DNA from: JACCYQ01 sp036675565 | GTDB lineage: Bacteria > Bacteroidota > Bacteroidia > Chitinophagales > Chitinophagaceae | Direction of reading: 5' to 3' | DNA: 37,736 nt | NCBI GenBank assembly: GCA_036675565.1 | Contig: JAKFER010000217.1 | Span: forward strand, 1-37,736 | Shown: one piece after another, positions 1 to 7,998 of the stretch | How positions within the stretch are numbered: the first letter of the stretch is position 1 | Layout: each line of letters opens with the position of its first letter | Notes under the pieces: model-generated | What the model saw: only the letters and a program-made list of their open reading frames with translations | Databases searched by the model: none | What the model was told of the DNA's origin: nothing | Position numbers and translations under genes: made by a program

Positions 1-2
1 GT

Positions 3-212
3 CAAAGACGCACCCAACAATTCGCTGACAAACCGCAGCGGAACATAGGTTGTGTCTTGAATGATCTGGGCTGGCGCATCATAATCAATGTATTTTATAT
101 CTTTACCAATAGACGGATCAAGGGATGGAGTTAGAATTACCGCTCGTTTAAAGTTTGTGGGAATGAGTATAGATGCTGCTGTCGTTTCTTCTCGATTGCT
201 AATAATTATAAT
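3..212 (-). pseudogene. Fragment resembling a Firmicutes copper-amine-oxidase N-terminal (stalk) domain
   Basis: The minus strand is open from 212 to the window edge. It reads through an ending of the type IDYDAPAQII then TYVPLRFVSELLGA. The TYVPLRFVSE.LGA pattern is the signature of the copper amine oxidase N-terminal (stalk) domain, which is common in surface proteins of Bacillales and Clostridia and unusual in Bacteroidota. No ATG, GTG or TTG start suits the open part, and a stop (TAA at 213-215) lies just upstream, so either the 5' end is lost or the frame is broken. The fragment runs off the window. It could be a remnant, a transferred piece, or foreign sequence joined during assembly. 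The family call rests on motif recall only. Confidence 0.5.
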
Positions 213-308
213 TTAGAGACAATTTGCGAATAAATAAACGTCATTGAGCTAACGGGAAGTTTACAGTAATAAATGCTCTTTTCATGAAATGCTGCCAAGC
301 GGCAACAC

Positions 309-366
309 TTGAAATCGTTGGTGAATTTGTTATAATGGCAATAGTTTTTAGGAGGTGCTTTATTTG
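309..366 (+). promoter_or_regulatory. Gram-positive-style promoter and strong ribosome binding site
   Basis: TTGAAA (309-314) is followed by 16 bases and TATAAT (331-336). AGGAGGTG (350-357) then lies 6 bases before a TTG (364-366). This sigma-70/SigA layout with a full Shine-Dalgarno is unlike the other promoters in the window. The frame from TTG is only nine codons long and stops at 391-393. It may be foreign DNA together with the fragment at 3-212. Confidence 0.35.
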
Positions 367-519
367 ATCACCCATTACATGCGTTTACGGTAAAAAGAGG
401 TGCGGTACAGGTTGACTCATCCGTTTTTTTAAAAGCGGGTTCGGGTCTATTTGTGGTGCGCCTTTTTCATTTACCTAAACAAATGAATGAGGTGTTTTTG
501 TGTTGCATAAAAAGAATAA

Positions 520-882
520 AAAGCCCGTCGTTACCGGAAAGTTTTTGGTGGCGGAATGCGACAAGCTGGTTTCTTAGCGGCTGCAGGAATCTATGCACTT
601 CAAAACCATATTGAAAGGCTGCACGAGGATCATGAACATGCCCGCCAAATCAGCAAAGCCATTCAAAAAAAATCTTTTGTAAAACAGGTTCTTCCTGTTG
701 AAACCAATATCATCATTTTTGAACTGGATGATTCCATAACCGCTGTGGAACTGGTGGAAAAAATGAAGCAGTCGGGTATTTTCGGTTATGCTATTGCGTT
801 AAATCGTGTAAGGCTTGTGGTGCATCTTGACATTACAGCCGCAATGGTTCAGAAAACAATAGAAGTAATTGAACAATTATAA
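520..882 (+). pseudogene. Broken 3' end of L-threonine aldolase gene
   Basis: The frame reads RRYRKVFGGGMRQAGFLAAA and continues to a normal C-terminus. RKVFGGGMRQAG is a hallmark of PLP-dependent low-specificity L-threonine aldolases (fold type I, threonine to glycine plus acetaldehyde), which are usually about 340 residues. Only about 120 residues are present. A stop lies in frame at 517-519. Just upstream (about 493-516) another frame carries a garbled version of the expected LLCGSKEFIKKA stretch, as if small deletions had hit it. The lysine that binds PLP and the whole N-terminal part are not recognisable. Translation from the ATG at 556 would give a 108-residue fragment without an active site. 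The stop lies 9 bases before pgi, so the intact gene may once have headed an operon with it. The alternative is sequence error near a contig end. Confidence 0.75.
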
Positions 883-891
883 AATTATAGT

Positions 892-2541
892 ATGCTACCT
901 CGCATTAATCCCACAAATACAAAAGCCTGGTCATTATTGACTGATCATGCAGAAAAAGCAAAGAAATTGCAAGTAAGGGAGTTGTTTAAAAAAGATGAAC
1001 ATCGTTTTAAAAAATTTTCCCTCCAATCGGGTGATATCTGGTTTGATTATTCAAAAAATATCATCACGGAAGAAACCATGCAATATTTGTTTCAACTAGC
1101 AGAAGAATGCAAAGTAAAACAAGGGATTGAAGAAATGTTTGCGGGTGAAAAGATCAATGAAACCGAAAACCGTTCTGTACTTCATACAGCCTTACGTAAT
1201 TTCTCTGGTGAACCCGTTTTTTCCGAGGGCTTAGATGTAATGCCTGGTATTAAGCAGGTTTTGGCGCAAATGAAATCATTTTGCCAAAAAATTCATTCAG
1301 GTACATGGACGGGTTATACTGGAAAAAAGATCAGGTATATAGTAAACATTGGCATTGGTGGAAGTGATCTTGGACCATTGATGGTGACTGAAGCACTGAA
1401 ACCATACTGGCTACAGGACATTCAACCTTATTTTGTTTCCAATGTAGATGGAACGCATATAGCGGAAACTTTAAAAAAAGTAAATCCCGAAGAGACATTA
1501 TTCCTGGTTGCTTCTAAAACGTTTACAACGCAGGAAACCATGACCAATGCACATACTGCCCGAATTTGGTTTCTGCAATCTGCCGGAGATGAAAAATATG
1601 TTGCCAAACATTTTGCGGCTTTATCAACCAATGAAAAAGATGTTGTAAAGTTTGGGATTGATAAGGAAAATATGTTTGTTTTTTGGGATTGGGTTGGTGG
1701 CCGTTATTCTCTTTGGAGTGCTATTGGGTTATCGATTGCATTGACCATTGGATATGAAAATTTTGAAGAATTATTAAAAGGAGCAAATCATTCCGATAAA
1801 CATTTCAGGGAAACTCCATTTGAAAATAATATTCCTGTGATCATGGCGCTTATTGGTACCTGGTATACCAATTTTTTTGGCGCACAAAGTGAAGCCATTT
1901 TGCCATATGATCAATACATGCATCGTTTTGCCGCATATTTTCAACAGGGAAATATGGAGAGTAATGGTAAAAGCGTGGATCGGAATGGCGCGGCAGTTGA
2001 ATATAATACAGGACCTATTATTTGGGGCGAACCCGGCACGAATGGTCAGCATGCCTTTTACCAGCTCATTCACCAGGGAACGTTGTTGATACCCTGTGAT
2101 TTTATAGCACCTGCACAATCGCATAACCAGCTGAGTGATCATCACCCAAAATTGTTATCAAATTTCTTTGCACAAACCGAGGCATTGATGAATGGAAAAG
2201 ATGAAACGGAAGTCCAGGCAGAATTGGAAAAGGCCGGCTTATCAAACGAAGAAATTGCCCGATTGCTACCATATAAAATCTTTAAAGGCAACAGACCCAG
2301 TAATTCATTCCTGATCAAAAAAATTACCCCTTTTACCTTAGGACAACTGATTGCTTTTTATGAGCATAAGATCTTTGTGCAGGGAGTTATCTGGAATATT
2401 TTCAGTTTTGATCAGTGGGGCGTAGAATTAGGCAAACAACTGGCCAATAAGATTTTACCGGAATTGGAAAACAAAGATGTTGTTACAAGCCATGATTCTT
2501 CAACCAATGGATTAATCAACTTGTACAAACAAATGAGGTGA
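892..2541 (+). CDS. pgi: Glucose-6-phosphate isomerase
   Basis: Cytosolic enzyme that interconverts glucose 6-phosphate and fructose 6-phosphate in glycolysis and gluconeogenesis. The protein is 549 residues, the usual length of the long bacterial PGI form. Visible family motifs are NIGIGGSDLGP in the first SIS domain, SKTFTTQET, the PGI signature around GGRYSLWSAIGLS, and EPGTNGQHAFYQLIHQG with the catalytic region near it. The start is an ATG 9 bases after the threonine aldolase remnant, so transcription probably comes from further upstream. A strong hairpin terminator follows at 2572-2603. Nothing unusual is seen in the protein. Confidence 0.97.
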   Translation: MLPRINPTNTKAWSLLTDHAEKAKKLQVRELFKKDEHRFKKFSLQSGDIWFDYSKNIITEETMQYLFQLAEECKVKQGIEEMFAGEKINETENRSVLHTALRNFSGEPVFSEGLDVMPGIKQVLAQMKSFCQKIHSGTWTGYTGKKIRYIVNIGIGGSDLGPLMVTEALKPYWLQDIQPYFVSNVDGTHIAETLKKVNPEETLFLVASKTFTTQETMTNAHTARIWFLQSAGDEKYVAKHFAALSTNEKDVVKFGIDKENMFVFWDWVGGRYSLWSAIGLSIALTIGYENFEELLKGANHSDKHFRETPFENNIPVIMALIGTWYTNFFGAQSEAILPYDQYMHRFAAYFQQGNMESNGKSVDRNGAAVEYNTGPIIWGEPGTNGQHAFYQLIHQGTLLIPCDFIAPAQSHNQLSDHHPKLLSNFFAQTEALMNGKDETEVQAELEKAGLSNEEIARLLPYKIFKGNRPSNSFLIKKITPFTLGQLIAFYEHKIFVQGVIWNIFSFDQWGVELGKQLANKILPELENKDVVTSHDSSTNGLINLYKQMR

Positions 2542-2571
2542 GAAATAAAAACTTAATCATCATTAGGCAAA

Positions 2572-2603
2572 AAAAAATCCCCTTCAAACGAAGGGGATTT
2601 TTT
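2572..2603. terminator. Bidirectional intrinsic terminator
   Basis: The arms 2572-2585 and 2590-2603 are perfectly complementary (A6 then TCCCCTTC, mirrored by GAAGGGGA then T6), with a 4-base AAAC loop. The flanking A and T tracts make it work in both directions. It sits between the convergent genes pgi and the DUF3276 gene. Confidence 0.93.
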
Positions 2604-2617
2604 GTTAGGTTTAAAAC

Positions 2618-3127
2618 TTACCACTTATCTACTTCTTCTTCCGTGTGGTTTGTTTGAATATCTTCTGAGGCAGCACTTGGTTTTGGTGTGATTTCTTCTT
2701 CATTCGTGGCCGTATTGATAACCACTTCGTCATTATGAACTTCGTTATTCACTTCTTTAACCGGTTCATGATTGGTTTCGCCGGTAAATTCGCTGGTCGT
2801 ACCGCCATTCATACGCTGGTTGTATTCATCTTCTGTTTCATCATGATTAAATGCATCAAAATCAAAATCGGGCATCAGGTCAGTCTTAACATAATCAACC
2901 GCTTCGCCTAACGCTTTAATAAATTTATTGAAATCCTCTTTGTATAAAAATATTTTGTGGCGATCATAACCATTATCATCAAAACGTTTACGGCTTTCAG
3001 TAATTGTCAGGTAGTAATCGTTGCCACGGGTTGCTCTTACATCAAAAAAATAGGTCCTTCTTTTACCAGCACGAATCCGCTTGCTGTAAATGCTTTCCAT
3101 TTTCTTGTCATTGTTTTCGTACGCCAC
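2618..3127 (-). CDS. DUF3276 / PUR-domain nucleic-acid-binding protein
   Basis: The region SKRIRAGKRRTYFFDVR, DYYLTITESRKRF and HKIFLYKEDFNKF is the conserved core of the DUF3276 family of Bacteroidota. These small proteins have a PUR-alpha-like fold, and the Borrelia homologue binds DNA and RNA. After about residue 105 the protein becomes a low-complexity tail rich in Glu, Asn and Thr, likely disordered. The start used is GTG at 3127 (protein 169 residues). An ATG nine codons further in (3100) is the alternative and would still keep the whole domain. A good -33/-7 promoter lies at 3170-3200, giving a short leader. The cellular role is not established from this sequence. Confidence 0.88.
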   Translation of the reverse strand: MAYENNDKKMESIYSKRIRAGKRRTYFFDVRATRGNDYYLTITESRKRFDDNGYDRHKIFLYKEDFNKFIKALGEAVDYVKTDLMPDFDFDAFNHDETEDEYNQRMNGGTTSEFTGETNHEPVKEVNNEVHNDEVVINTATNEEEITPKPSAASEDIQTNHTEEEVDKW

Positions 3128-3169
3128 AGTTGTAGGTTTTAGTTAATTAATCTTAAAAAAAAAGTGTTA

Positions 3170-3200
3170 CAAATATAAATATGTTTTACAAACAGCCAAA
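3170..3200 (-). promoter_or_regulatory. Bacteroidota-type promoter for the DUF3276 gene
   Basis: On the minus strand TTTG (3200-3197) is followed by 19 bases and TATATTTG (3177-3170). This fits the TTTG / TAnnTTTG consensus of the Bacteroidota primary sigma factor. Transcription would begin about 35 bases before the GTG start. Confidence 0.65.
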
Positions 3201-3243
3201 TTGTCAACCCAAAAGATAAATCTTTCTTTGAACTGCAATACAA

Positions 3244-5085
3244 TTATTCTGTTTCACTTTCTAAATCCTGTTGCTGTTGGCGGTTATAGATATCCGTGTA
3301 ATATCCTTTCTGGTCAAGCAATTCGGCATGTGTACCCGCTTCAACGATCCTTCCATCATCCATTACAACGATCATATCGAAATGAAATAAGGAAAAAATA
3401 CGATGGGTTATAAAAATGGCCGTTTTATTTTTCAGGTATACATCAAGGTGACCTGTGATCTGCTTTTCAGTTCTTGCATCAACGGCACTTAAGCAATCAT
3501 CAAAGATGATCAGTCGTGGATCTTTAACCAAGGCCCTGGCGATAGATATTCTTTGCTTCTGTCCGCCACTTAAAGTAACGCCCCGCTCTCCTATCATGGT
3601 TTCATATTGTTTTGAAAATTGAAGTATCTCCTGGTGCACACTGGCATGCATGGCCGCATCTTCCACCTGCTGCCTGCTGGCAGCAGGAAATCCAAACCTG
3701 ATATTATTTTCAACCGTATCACTAAACAAGAAAACATCCTGGGGAACATAACTTACCTGCTTGCGCAAATCATACATATCCCACTCACGGATCTTCTTTC
3801 CATCTATAATGATGTCACCATCTGTAACATCATACATACGCAGGAGCAACTGTGCAACTGTACTTTTACCACTACCCGTTCTTCCAACAATGGCAATCTT
3901 CTGCCCAGGTTTTACATGGAGACTAAAATCTTTTAAAGCCCTGATGCCCGTATGCGGATAGGTAAAATCCACATGATCAAAAATTACTTCGCCCTTTATA
4001 TTGCTTTTAACAGTGCCTGCTACATTTTGAATAGCAGGTGTTGTATCTAAAAATTCATTTAATCTTTTTTGTGAAGCGGAAGCCCGCTGAATCATGCTGG
4101 CAACCCAGCCAATGGCACTAACCGGGAATGTGAGCATATTGATATATATAACAAATTCTACAATAGTATCGATGCCGATCGATGGATGTCCATTGATATA
4201 ATAAATACCACCGATCATAATCGTCATTAAAGTACTAAGCCCAATCAGCAATGTCATACTGGGAAAGTAAAGGGCTTCCACTTTTGCCAGATTAATGGCA
4301 TTTTGCTTATAAGCTTCGCTGTTTTGTTCAAAAAAACCCAACATAGCTTTTTCCTGCACAAAAGATTTAATAACCCTGATACCTGAATAAGATTCTTGTG
4401 CATTGGTTGTAACTGCGGCTAAGGATGCCTGTAATTTTTCGCTTTTGCGGTGAATGATGGTATTTACATAATAAATAGTAAAAGCCAGCAACGGCAATGG
4501 TGACAAAACATACAACGTCAGCATCGCATCGCGTTTATACATAAAATAAACGCTTAGAGATATTAATGCTATCAGGTTTATCAGGTACATAATGGCAGGC
4601 CCGGTAAACATTCTCACCCTGCTAACATCTTCTGCTATTCGGCTCATTAAATCACCGGTGCTGTTGTTTTTGTAAAATGCAGTATCCAGTTTCTGGTAAT
4701 GGTCAAATACTTCATTCTTTTGATCATATTCAATATGACGACTCATTACGATGATCGTTTGCCGCATCAGGAACATGAAAAACCCACGCAACAAAGCAAG
4801 TACAAGTATGGTGATACCGCAAATGGCTACCACATTTGAAACGGTGAACTCGGCATTTTCCATATAGCTGATAAATCGCTGTACAAGCCAATCATATCCT
4901 GGTTCTATGGTTTTGGGTTGATAACCGGGGAGATTTAGCTTTCTTTGGACAAAATCGATTATATAACCTGTTACCTGCGGAGAAAGTACACCGAAATAGT
5001 TGGAGGTGATGATAAACAAAATGCCAATGCTTAGCCTGATCCGGTACTTCCAGAAATATTTATTTAATGCCTTTAGGTGCTTCAA
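3244..5085 (-). CDS. ABC exporter, fused membrane and ATPase domains
   Basis: Half-transporter of the MsbA/MdlB type, 613 residues. Residues 1-340 form the exporter transmembrane domain with about six helices. The ATPase domain follows: Walker A GRTGSGKST (401-409), Q-loop Gln449, signature LSGGQ (505-509), Walker B LIIFDD (525-530) and the H-loop in THR (His561). The residue after the Walker B aspartate, normally the catalytic glutamate, is Asp530. Such a change is typical of the degenerate site of heterodimeric exporters, although some homodimers also carry it. No second half-transporter is nearby. The start appears to be TTG at 5085, since no ATG fits. The substrate cannot be told; lipids, drugs or peptides are all possible. 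Confidence 0.93.
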   Translation of the reverse strand: MKHLKALNKYFWKYRIRLSIGILFIITSNYFGVLSPQVTGYIIDFVQRKLNLPGYQPKTIEPGYDWLVQRFISYMENAEFTVSNVVAICGITILVLALLRGFFMFLMRQTIIVMSRHIEYDQKNEVFDHYQKLDTAFYKNNSTGDLMSRIAEDVSRVRMFTGPAIMYLINLIALISLSVYFMYKRDAMLTLYVLSPLPLLAFTIYYVNTIIHRKSEKLQASLAAVTTNAQESYSGIRVIKSFVQEKAMLGFFEQNSEAYKQNAINLAKVEALYFPSMTLLIGLSTLMTIMIGGIYYINGHPSIGIDTIVEFVIYINMLTFPVSAIGWVASMIQRASASQKRLNEFLDTTPAIQNVAGTVKSNIKGEVIFDHVDFTYPHTGIRALKDFSLHVKPGQKIAIVGRTGSGKSTVAQLLLRMYDVTDGDIIIDGKKIREWDMYDLRKQVSYVPQDVFLFSDTVENNIRFGFPAASRQQVEDAAMHASVHQEILQFSKQYETMIGERGVTLSGGQKQRISIARALVKDPRLIIFDDCLSAVDARTEKQITGHLDVYLKNKTAIFITHRIFSLFHFDMIVVMDDGRIVEAGTHAELLDQKGYYTDIYNRQQQQDLESETE

Positions 5086-5247
5086 CGAATTTATTTCAAA
5101 GATAAAGAGTTGAGAAGATAGTTGAATAGGTGTTAAGGAGGGAATTAGGAGGAAATTCCAATAACTTATTCATTACTATTTAAGAAGGTATATACTCTCG
5201 TCCTTCGTAACACTGAGAATAATTTATTATTTGGAATTGCAATTATT

Positions 5248-5276
5248 CGACTAAACAACTCAACGACTAAACAACT
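5248..5276. repeat. 13-bp tandem direct repeat across the trx stop codon
   Basis: CGACTAAACAACT occurs at 5248-5260 and again at 5264-5276 with three bases between. The second copy covers the thioredoxin stop codon. A similar ACTAAAC-rich stretch lies at 30472-30500. It looks like a small slippage duplication in low-complexity sequence. Confidence 0.8.
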
Positions 5277-5578
5277 AAACATTGTTGCACATGTTGAAGT
5301 ATTTCATGAGCAGGTGTTACGCCACTTTTCCTCCAGACAATTTTTCCTTTTTGAAATATAATCAAGGTAGGAACTGATTGCACATTGAACATTTGTGCAT
5401 AGGCCGGGTTTCGGTCAATATCTAATTTTAACACGGTTGCCTTATCACCCAATTGTTCTTTCACCTGTTTTAAAATGGGTGGCATCATTTTGCAAGGGCC
5501 ACACCATTCTGCAAAAAAATCAACTACCACAGGTTTATCACCTTCTATATGTCCTTTGAATGAATTTCCATCAGCCAT
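5267..5578 (-). CDS. trxA: Thioredoxin
   Basis: A 103-residue single-domain thioredoxin with the classical active site WCGPC (residues 25-29) and the cis-proline loop SVPTLI. It would reduce protein disulfides in the cytoplasm, since no signal peptide is seen. It starts at ATG 5578. The neighbouring same-strand genes (DUF202 protein and rhodanese) are 53 and 19 bases apart in sequence, so the three may be transcribed together. The last codons overlap a small tandem duplication. Confidence 0.95.
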   Translation of the reverse strand: MADGNSFKGHIEGDKPVVVDFFAEWCGPCKMMPPILKQVKEQLGDKATVLKLDIDRNPAYAQMFNVQSVPTLIIFQKGKIVWRKSGVTPAHEILQHVQQCLVV

Positions 5579-5631
5579 AAAACAAATTTTTAAAATAATA
5601 TTGAAATAATGCGTGTCTTAATAACAAGATT

Positions 5632-5928
5632 TTATTCTTCTTCCAGCAAATAGTAACCAATATGTTTCCTGCTTTCACTTAATTTTTTTCTTTGATCATA
5701 TAACCTGTAAAATCCAAATCCCAGTATAATTATGGCTATGATCCAGAAACTAACCTCCAATAATCTACCATGTTCTAACTTCATAAAACTGTTGATCGTA
5801 ATACCCGCTATTGAAAAGTAAAGACTTGTTCTTAAATAGGATAAAAATGTTCTTTCAATAGCCATAGCAGTTCGCTCAATAGCAAGGTTCTCACGTAAGA
5901 TCAAATCCCTGTTTACTTGATTAGCCAT
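5632..5928 (-). CDS. DUF202 family small membrane protein
   Basis: A 98-residue protein with an N-terminal stretch LAIERTAMAIERTFLSYLRT, which is the hallmark of the DUF202 (YidH-like) family, and about two to three hydrophobic helices. It is expected in the cytoplasmic membrane. The family has no firmly assigned function. It sits 19 bases downstream of the rhodanese gene on the same strand, which suggests co-transcription but does not reveal its role. Confidence 0.85.
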   Translation of the reverse strand: MANQVNRDLILRENLAIERTAMAIERTFLSYLRTSLYFSIAGITINSFMKLEHGRLLEVSFWIIAIIILGFGFYRLYDQRKKLSESRKHIGYYLLEEE

Positions 5929-5947
5929 AAAGAGGATAGATTGATTA

Positions 5948-6334
5948 TTAATTTTTATTCTTCTTTTTCTGCATCTTTTCCCAACCTAATATTCCTTCTT
6001 TCATATTATAAATATGGGTAAAACCTTGCTGCTCCATCCATTTAGCAGCTTTTGCACTTCTTTTACCTGACTTACAATAAACCAGGTAAGTTTCATCTTT
6101 ATCCAGTTCCTGGATTTGTTGCATAAACTGAATGGAATCCAAAACATTATAATTAACAGCACCTGTTATATGGCTGGAATTAAATTCTGCTTCAGTTCGG
6201 ACATCCAATACCGTTAGTTCCTTATGCATTTTTCTTTCCGCTGCTTTCGGGCTAATATTTTTTACCTGTGCAAAAATGGAACTTGAAAATATCACCAGTA
6301 TAAACAGTAAAATATTTGCTTTCATATATTTCAT
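5948..6334 (-). CDS. Exported rhodanese-domain protein
   Basis: A single rhodanese domain after a signal peptide. The active-site loop is YCKSGKRSAKAAK with the catalytic cysteine followed by the usual basic loop, and the N-terminal pattern LDVRTEAEFNSSHITGAVN is typical. The frame is open further upstream to 6394, but the added residues precede the signal sequence. The start is therefore placed at ATG 6334 (MKYMKANILLFILVIFSSS), with ATG 6325 as an alternative. The protein of about 128 residues probably acts in the periplasm in sulfur transfer or thiol chemistry. It lies near thioredoxin, which suits a redox role, though the partner is unknown. Confidence 0.88.
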   Translation of the reverse strand: MKYMKANILLFILVIFSSSIFAQVKNISPKAAERKMHKELTVLDVRTEAEFNSSHITGAVNYNVLDSIQFMQQIQELDKDETYLVYCKSGKRSAKAAKWMEQQGFTHIYNMKEGILGWEKMQKKKNKN

Positions 6335-6523
6335 TGATGGTATAAAAAAATAATATACAAAGATCAAGCCTTTGACTTGCCTGGACCATGACATAAGTCA
6401 CTAATTCGAATCCTGCTGAACTATAAAGTTAACAAAGGAAGAGAAGGTTGAGTTATTGACTGGTCATTTTTATATTTTCCTTAAACCAGTTATTTGGCTC
6501 TTTGTAAAATTTAACCAGGGATT

Positions 6524-7918
6524 CTAATCCTCGTCATTCAATAAACGATGGGGCAATTGTTTACTGGTTTTTGCGCCCATTTTTCTCAATTCTTCGATTT
6601 TCACGGTAATGTTTCCGCGACCAGCGGTAAGCTGTTTTTGCGCATTTTCAAATACGTTGCCAGCTTCTGCGATACGCTTACCTACCAATTCAAAATTCTC
6701 TATAAAGCCTGCAAACTTATCATACAAACTACCAGCTTTTTCCGCAATGTCAATTGCGTTCCTGTTTTGTTGCTCCACCTTCCAGAGATCAGCAATAATT
6801 TTTAAAACCGCAAATAAATTAGTTGGACTAACCAGTAATATTTTTTTATCATATGCATATTTCCAAAGTGTATTGTCCATTTTCAATGCTTCCAGGAATG
6901 CAGGTTCAATGGGTATGAAAAGCAGTACATAATCCAGTGCCGATGCATAGCGGGGATAATTTTTTTTACAGAGTCCATCAATATGCTGGCGGATACTTTT
7001 TATATGTTCAAGCAGGCACCTTTTCTGTTCATCCAAGCTACTCTCTGCTACAGATTGATCCCATGCCAGCAGTGAAACTTTTGAATCAATGATCACTTTC
7101 CGCTGGTCTGGATAAACAATAATACAATCAGGCTGCAATCCTTTTCCAAATTCATCTTTAATAACATGACCTGCATTATCACGCAAAAATTCCTGCAGAA
7201 AAAATTCCCGGTCTTTTGCAAGTCCGCTGGTTTCAAGAATACTTTCCAAAATCATTTCGCCCCAGCATCCCTGCATTTTATTATTTCCTTTTAGTGCTGA
7301 TGTTAGGTTATTGGCTTCCAGGCTAACCATTTGGGTCATGCTGATCAAACGTTCTACTTCTTTACCCAACGTAAACCGCTCTTTGGATTCTTTGTCATAA
7401 GTATCTTCAACCTTTTGCTTGAACTCTCCCAACTGAGTTTTTAAAGGAGTAAGAATATCATTCATCTTCTGTTCATTTACCTGTGTAAATTTTAAAGATT
7501 TTTCATCCAATATACTTTGTGCCAGGTTTTGAAATTCATATTTGAACTTTGCACCAATATTATTCAGTTCCTCTTTCTGATTTTCTAATTTTTCCTGAGC
7601 GTTTTTAAGATTTGATGTTGCTACGGCCAGTTCACTTTGCATTCCCCGATAATCATCCTGTAGTTGAACAAACAAATTGTATTGCTGATCCAAAAAAAGA
7701 ATACGTGTTTCGGCAGTTGCCAGGCTCTTTTGAAGGATTTCCTTTTCAGCCTGCCATTGGCTTTTTTCCTGTTTCAGGTTCGCATATTCAGATTCTTTTC
7801 GATCCAGGTTCGTTTTTAAAAAAATTATTTGCTGATTGAAAATGTATTTGCTGAAAAACCAGGTTAAAACGGCAGACAAAATAAGGCCAGACAAAAAATA
7901 GAAAATAAGATCGCTCAT
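6524..7918 (-). CDS. rmuC: RmuC family DNA recombination protein
   Basis: The protein begins with one membrane helix (about residues 4-22), followed by a long coiled coil rich in Glu, Lys and Gln to about residue 130, and then the RmuC domain (blocks GCWGEMILESILETSGL, DSKVSLLAWDQ and FIPIEPAFLEAL). RmuC proteins are linked to limiting inversions and recombination at short repeats and resemble nucleases. The open frame reaches TTG 7933, but ATG 7918 gives the expected start MSDLIFYFLSG right before the membrane segment. It lies 80 bases downstream of the photolyase gene on the same strand, and no terminator is visible between them. Confidence 0.93.
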   Translation of the reverse strand: MSDLIFYFLSGLILSAVLTWFFSKYIFNQQIIFLKTNLDRKESEYANLKQEKSQWQAEKEILQKSLATAETRILFLDQQYNLFVQLQDDYRGMQSELAVATSNLKNAQEKLENQKEELNNIGAKFKYEFQNLAQSILDEKSLKFTQVNEQKMNDILTPLKTQLGEFKQKVEDTYDKESKERFTLGKEVERLISMTQMVSLEANNLTSALKGNNKMQGCWGEMILESILETSGLAKDREFFLQEFLRDNAGHVIKDEFGKGLQPDCIIVYPDQRKVIIDSKVSLLAWDQSVAESSLDEQKRCLLEHIKSIRQHIDGLCKKNYPRYASALDYVLLFIPIEPAFLEALKMDNTLWKYAYDKKILLVSPTNLFAVLKIIADLWKVEQQNRNAIDIAEKAGSLYDKFAGFIENFELVGKRIAEAGNVFENAQKQLTAGRGNITVKIEELRKMGAKTSKQLPHRLLNDED

Positions 7919-7998
7919 GGAAATTTTTTCCAAATATGAGGATTTGAATGGTAAACTATTTAAAAGGGAACATATAATTTCGAAACAGCCTGATTCAA

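Noticed and set aside
7919..7938. CATATTTG as a separate rmuC promoter
   Set aside because: It has one mismatch to the -7 element and no TTTG at the required distance, so a separate promoter cannot be supported.
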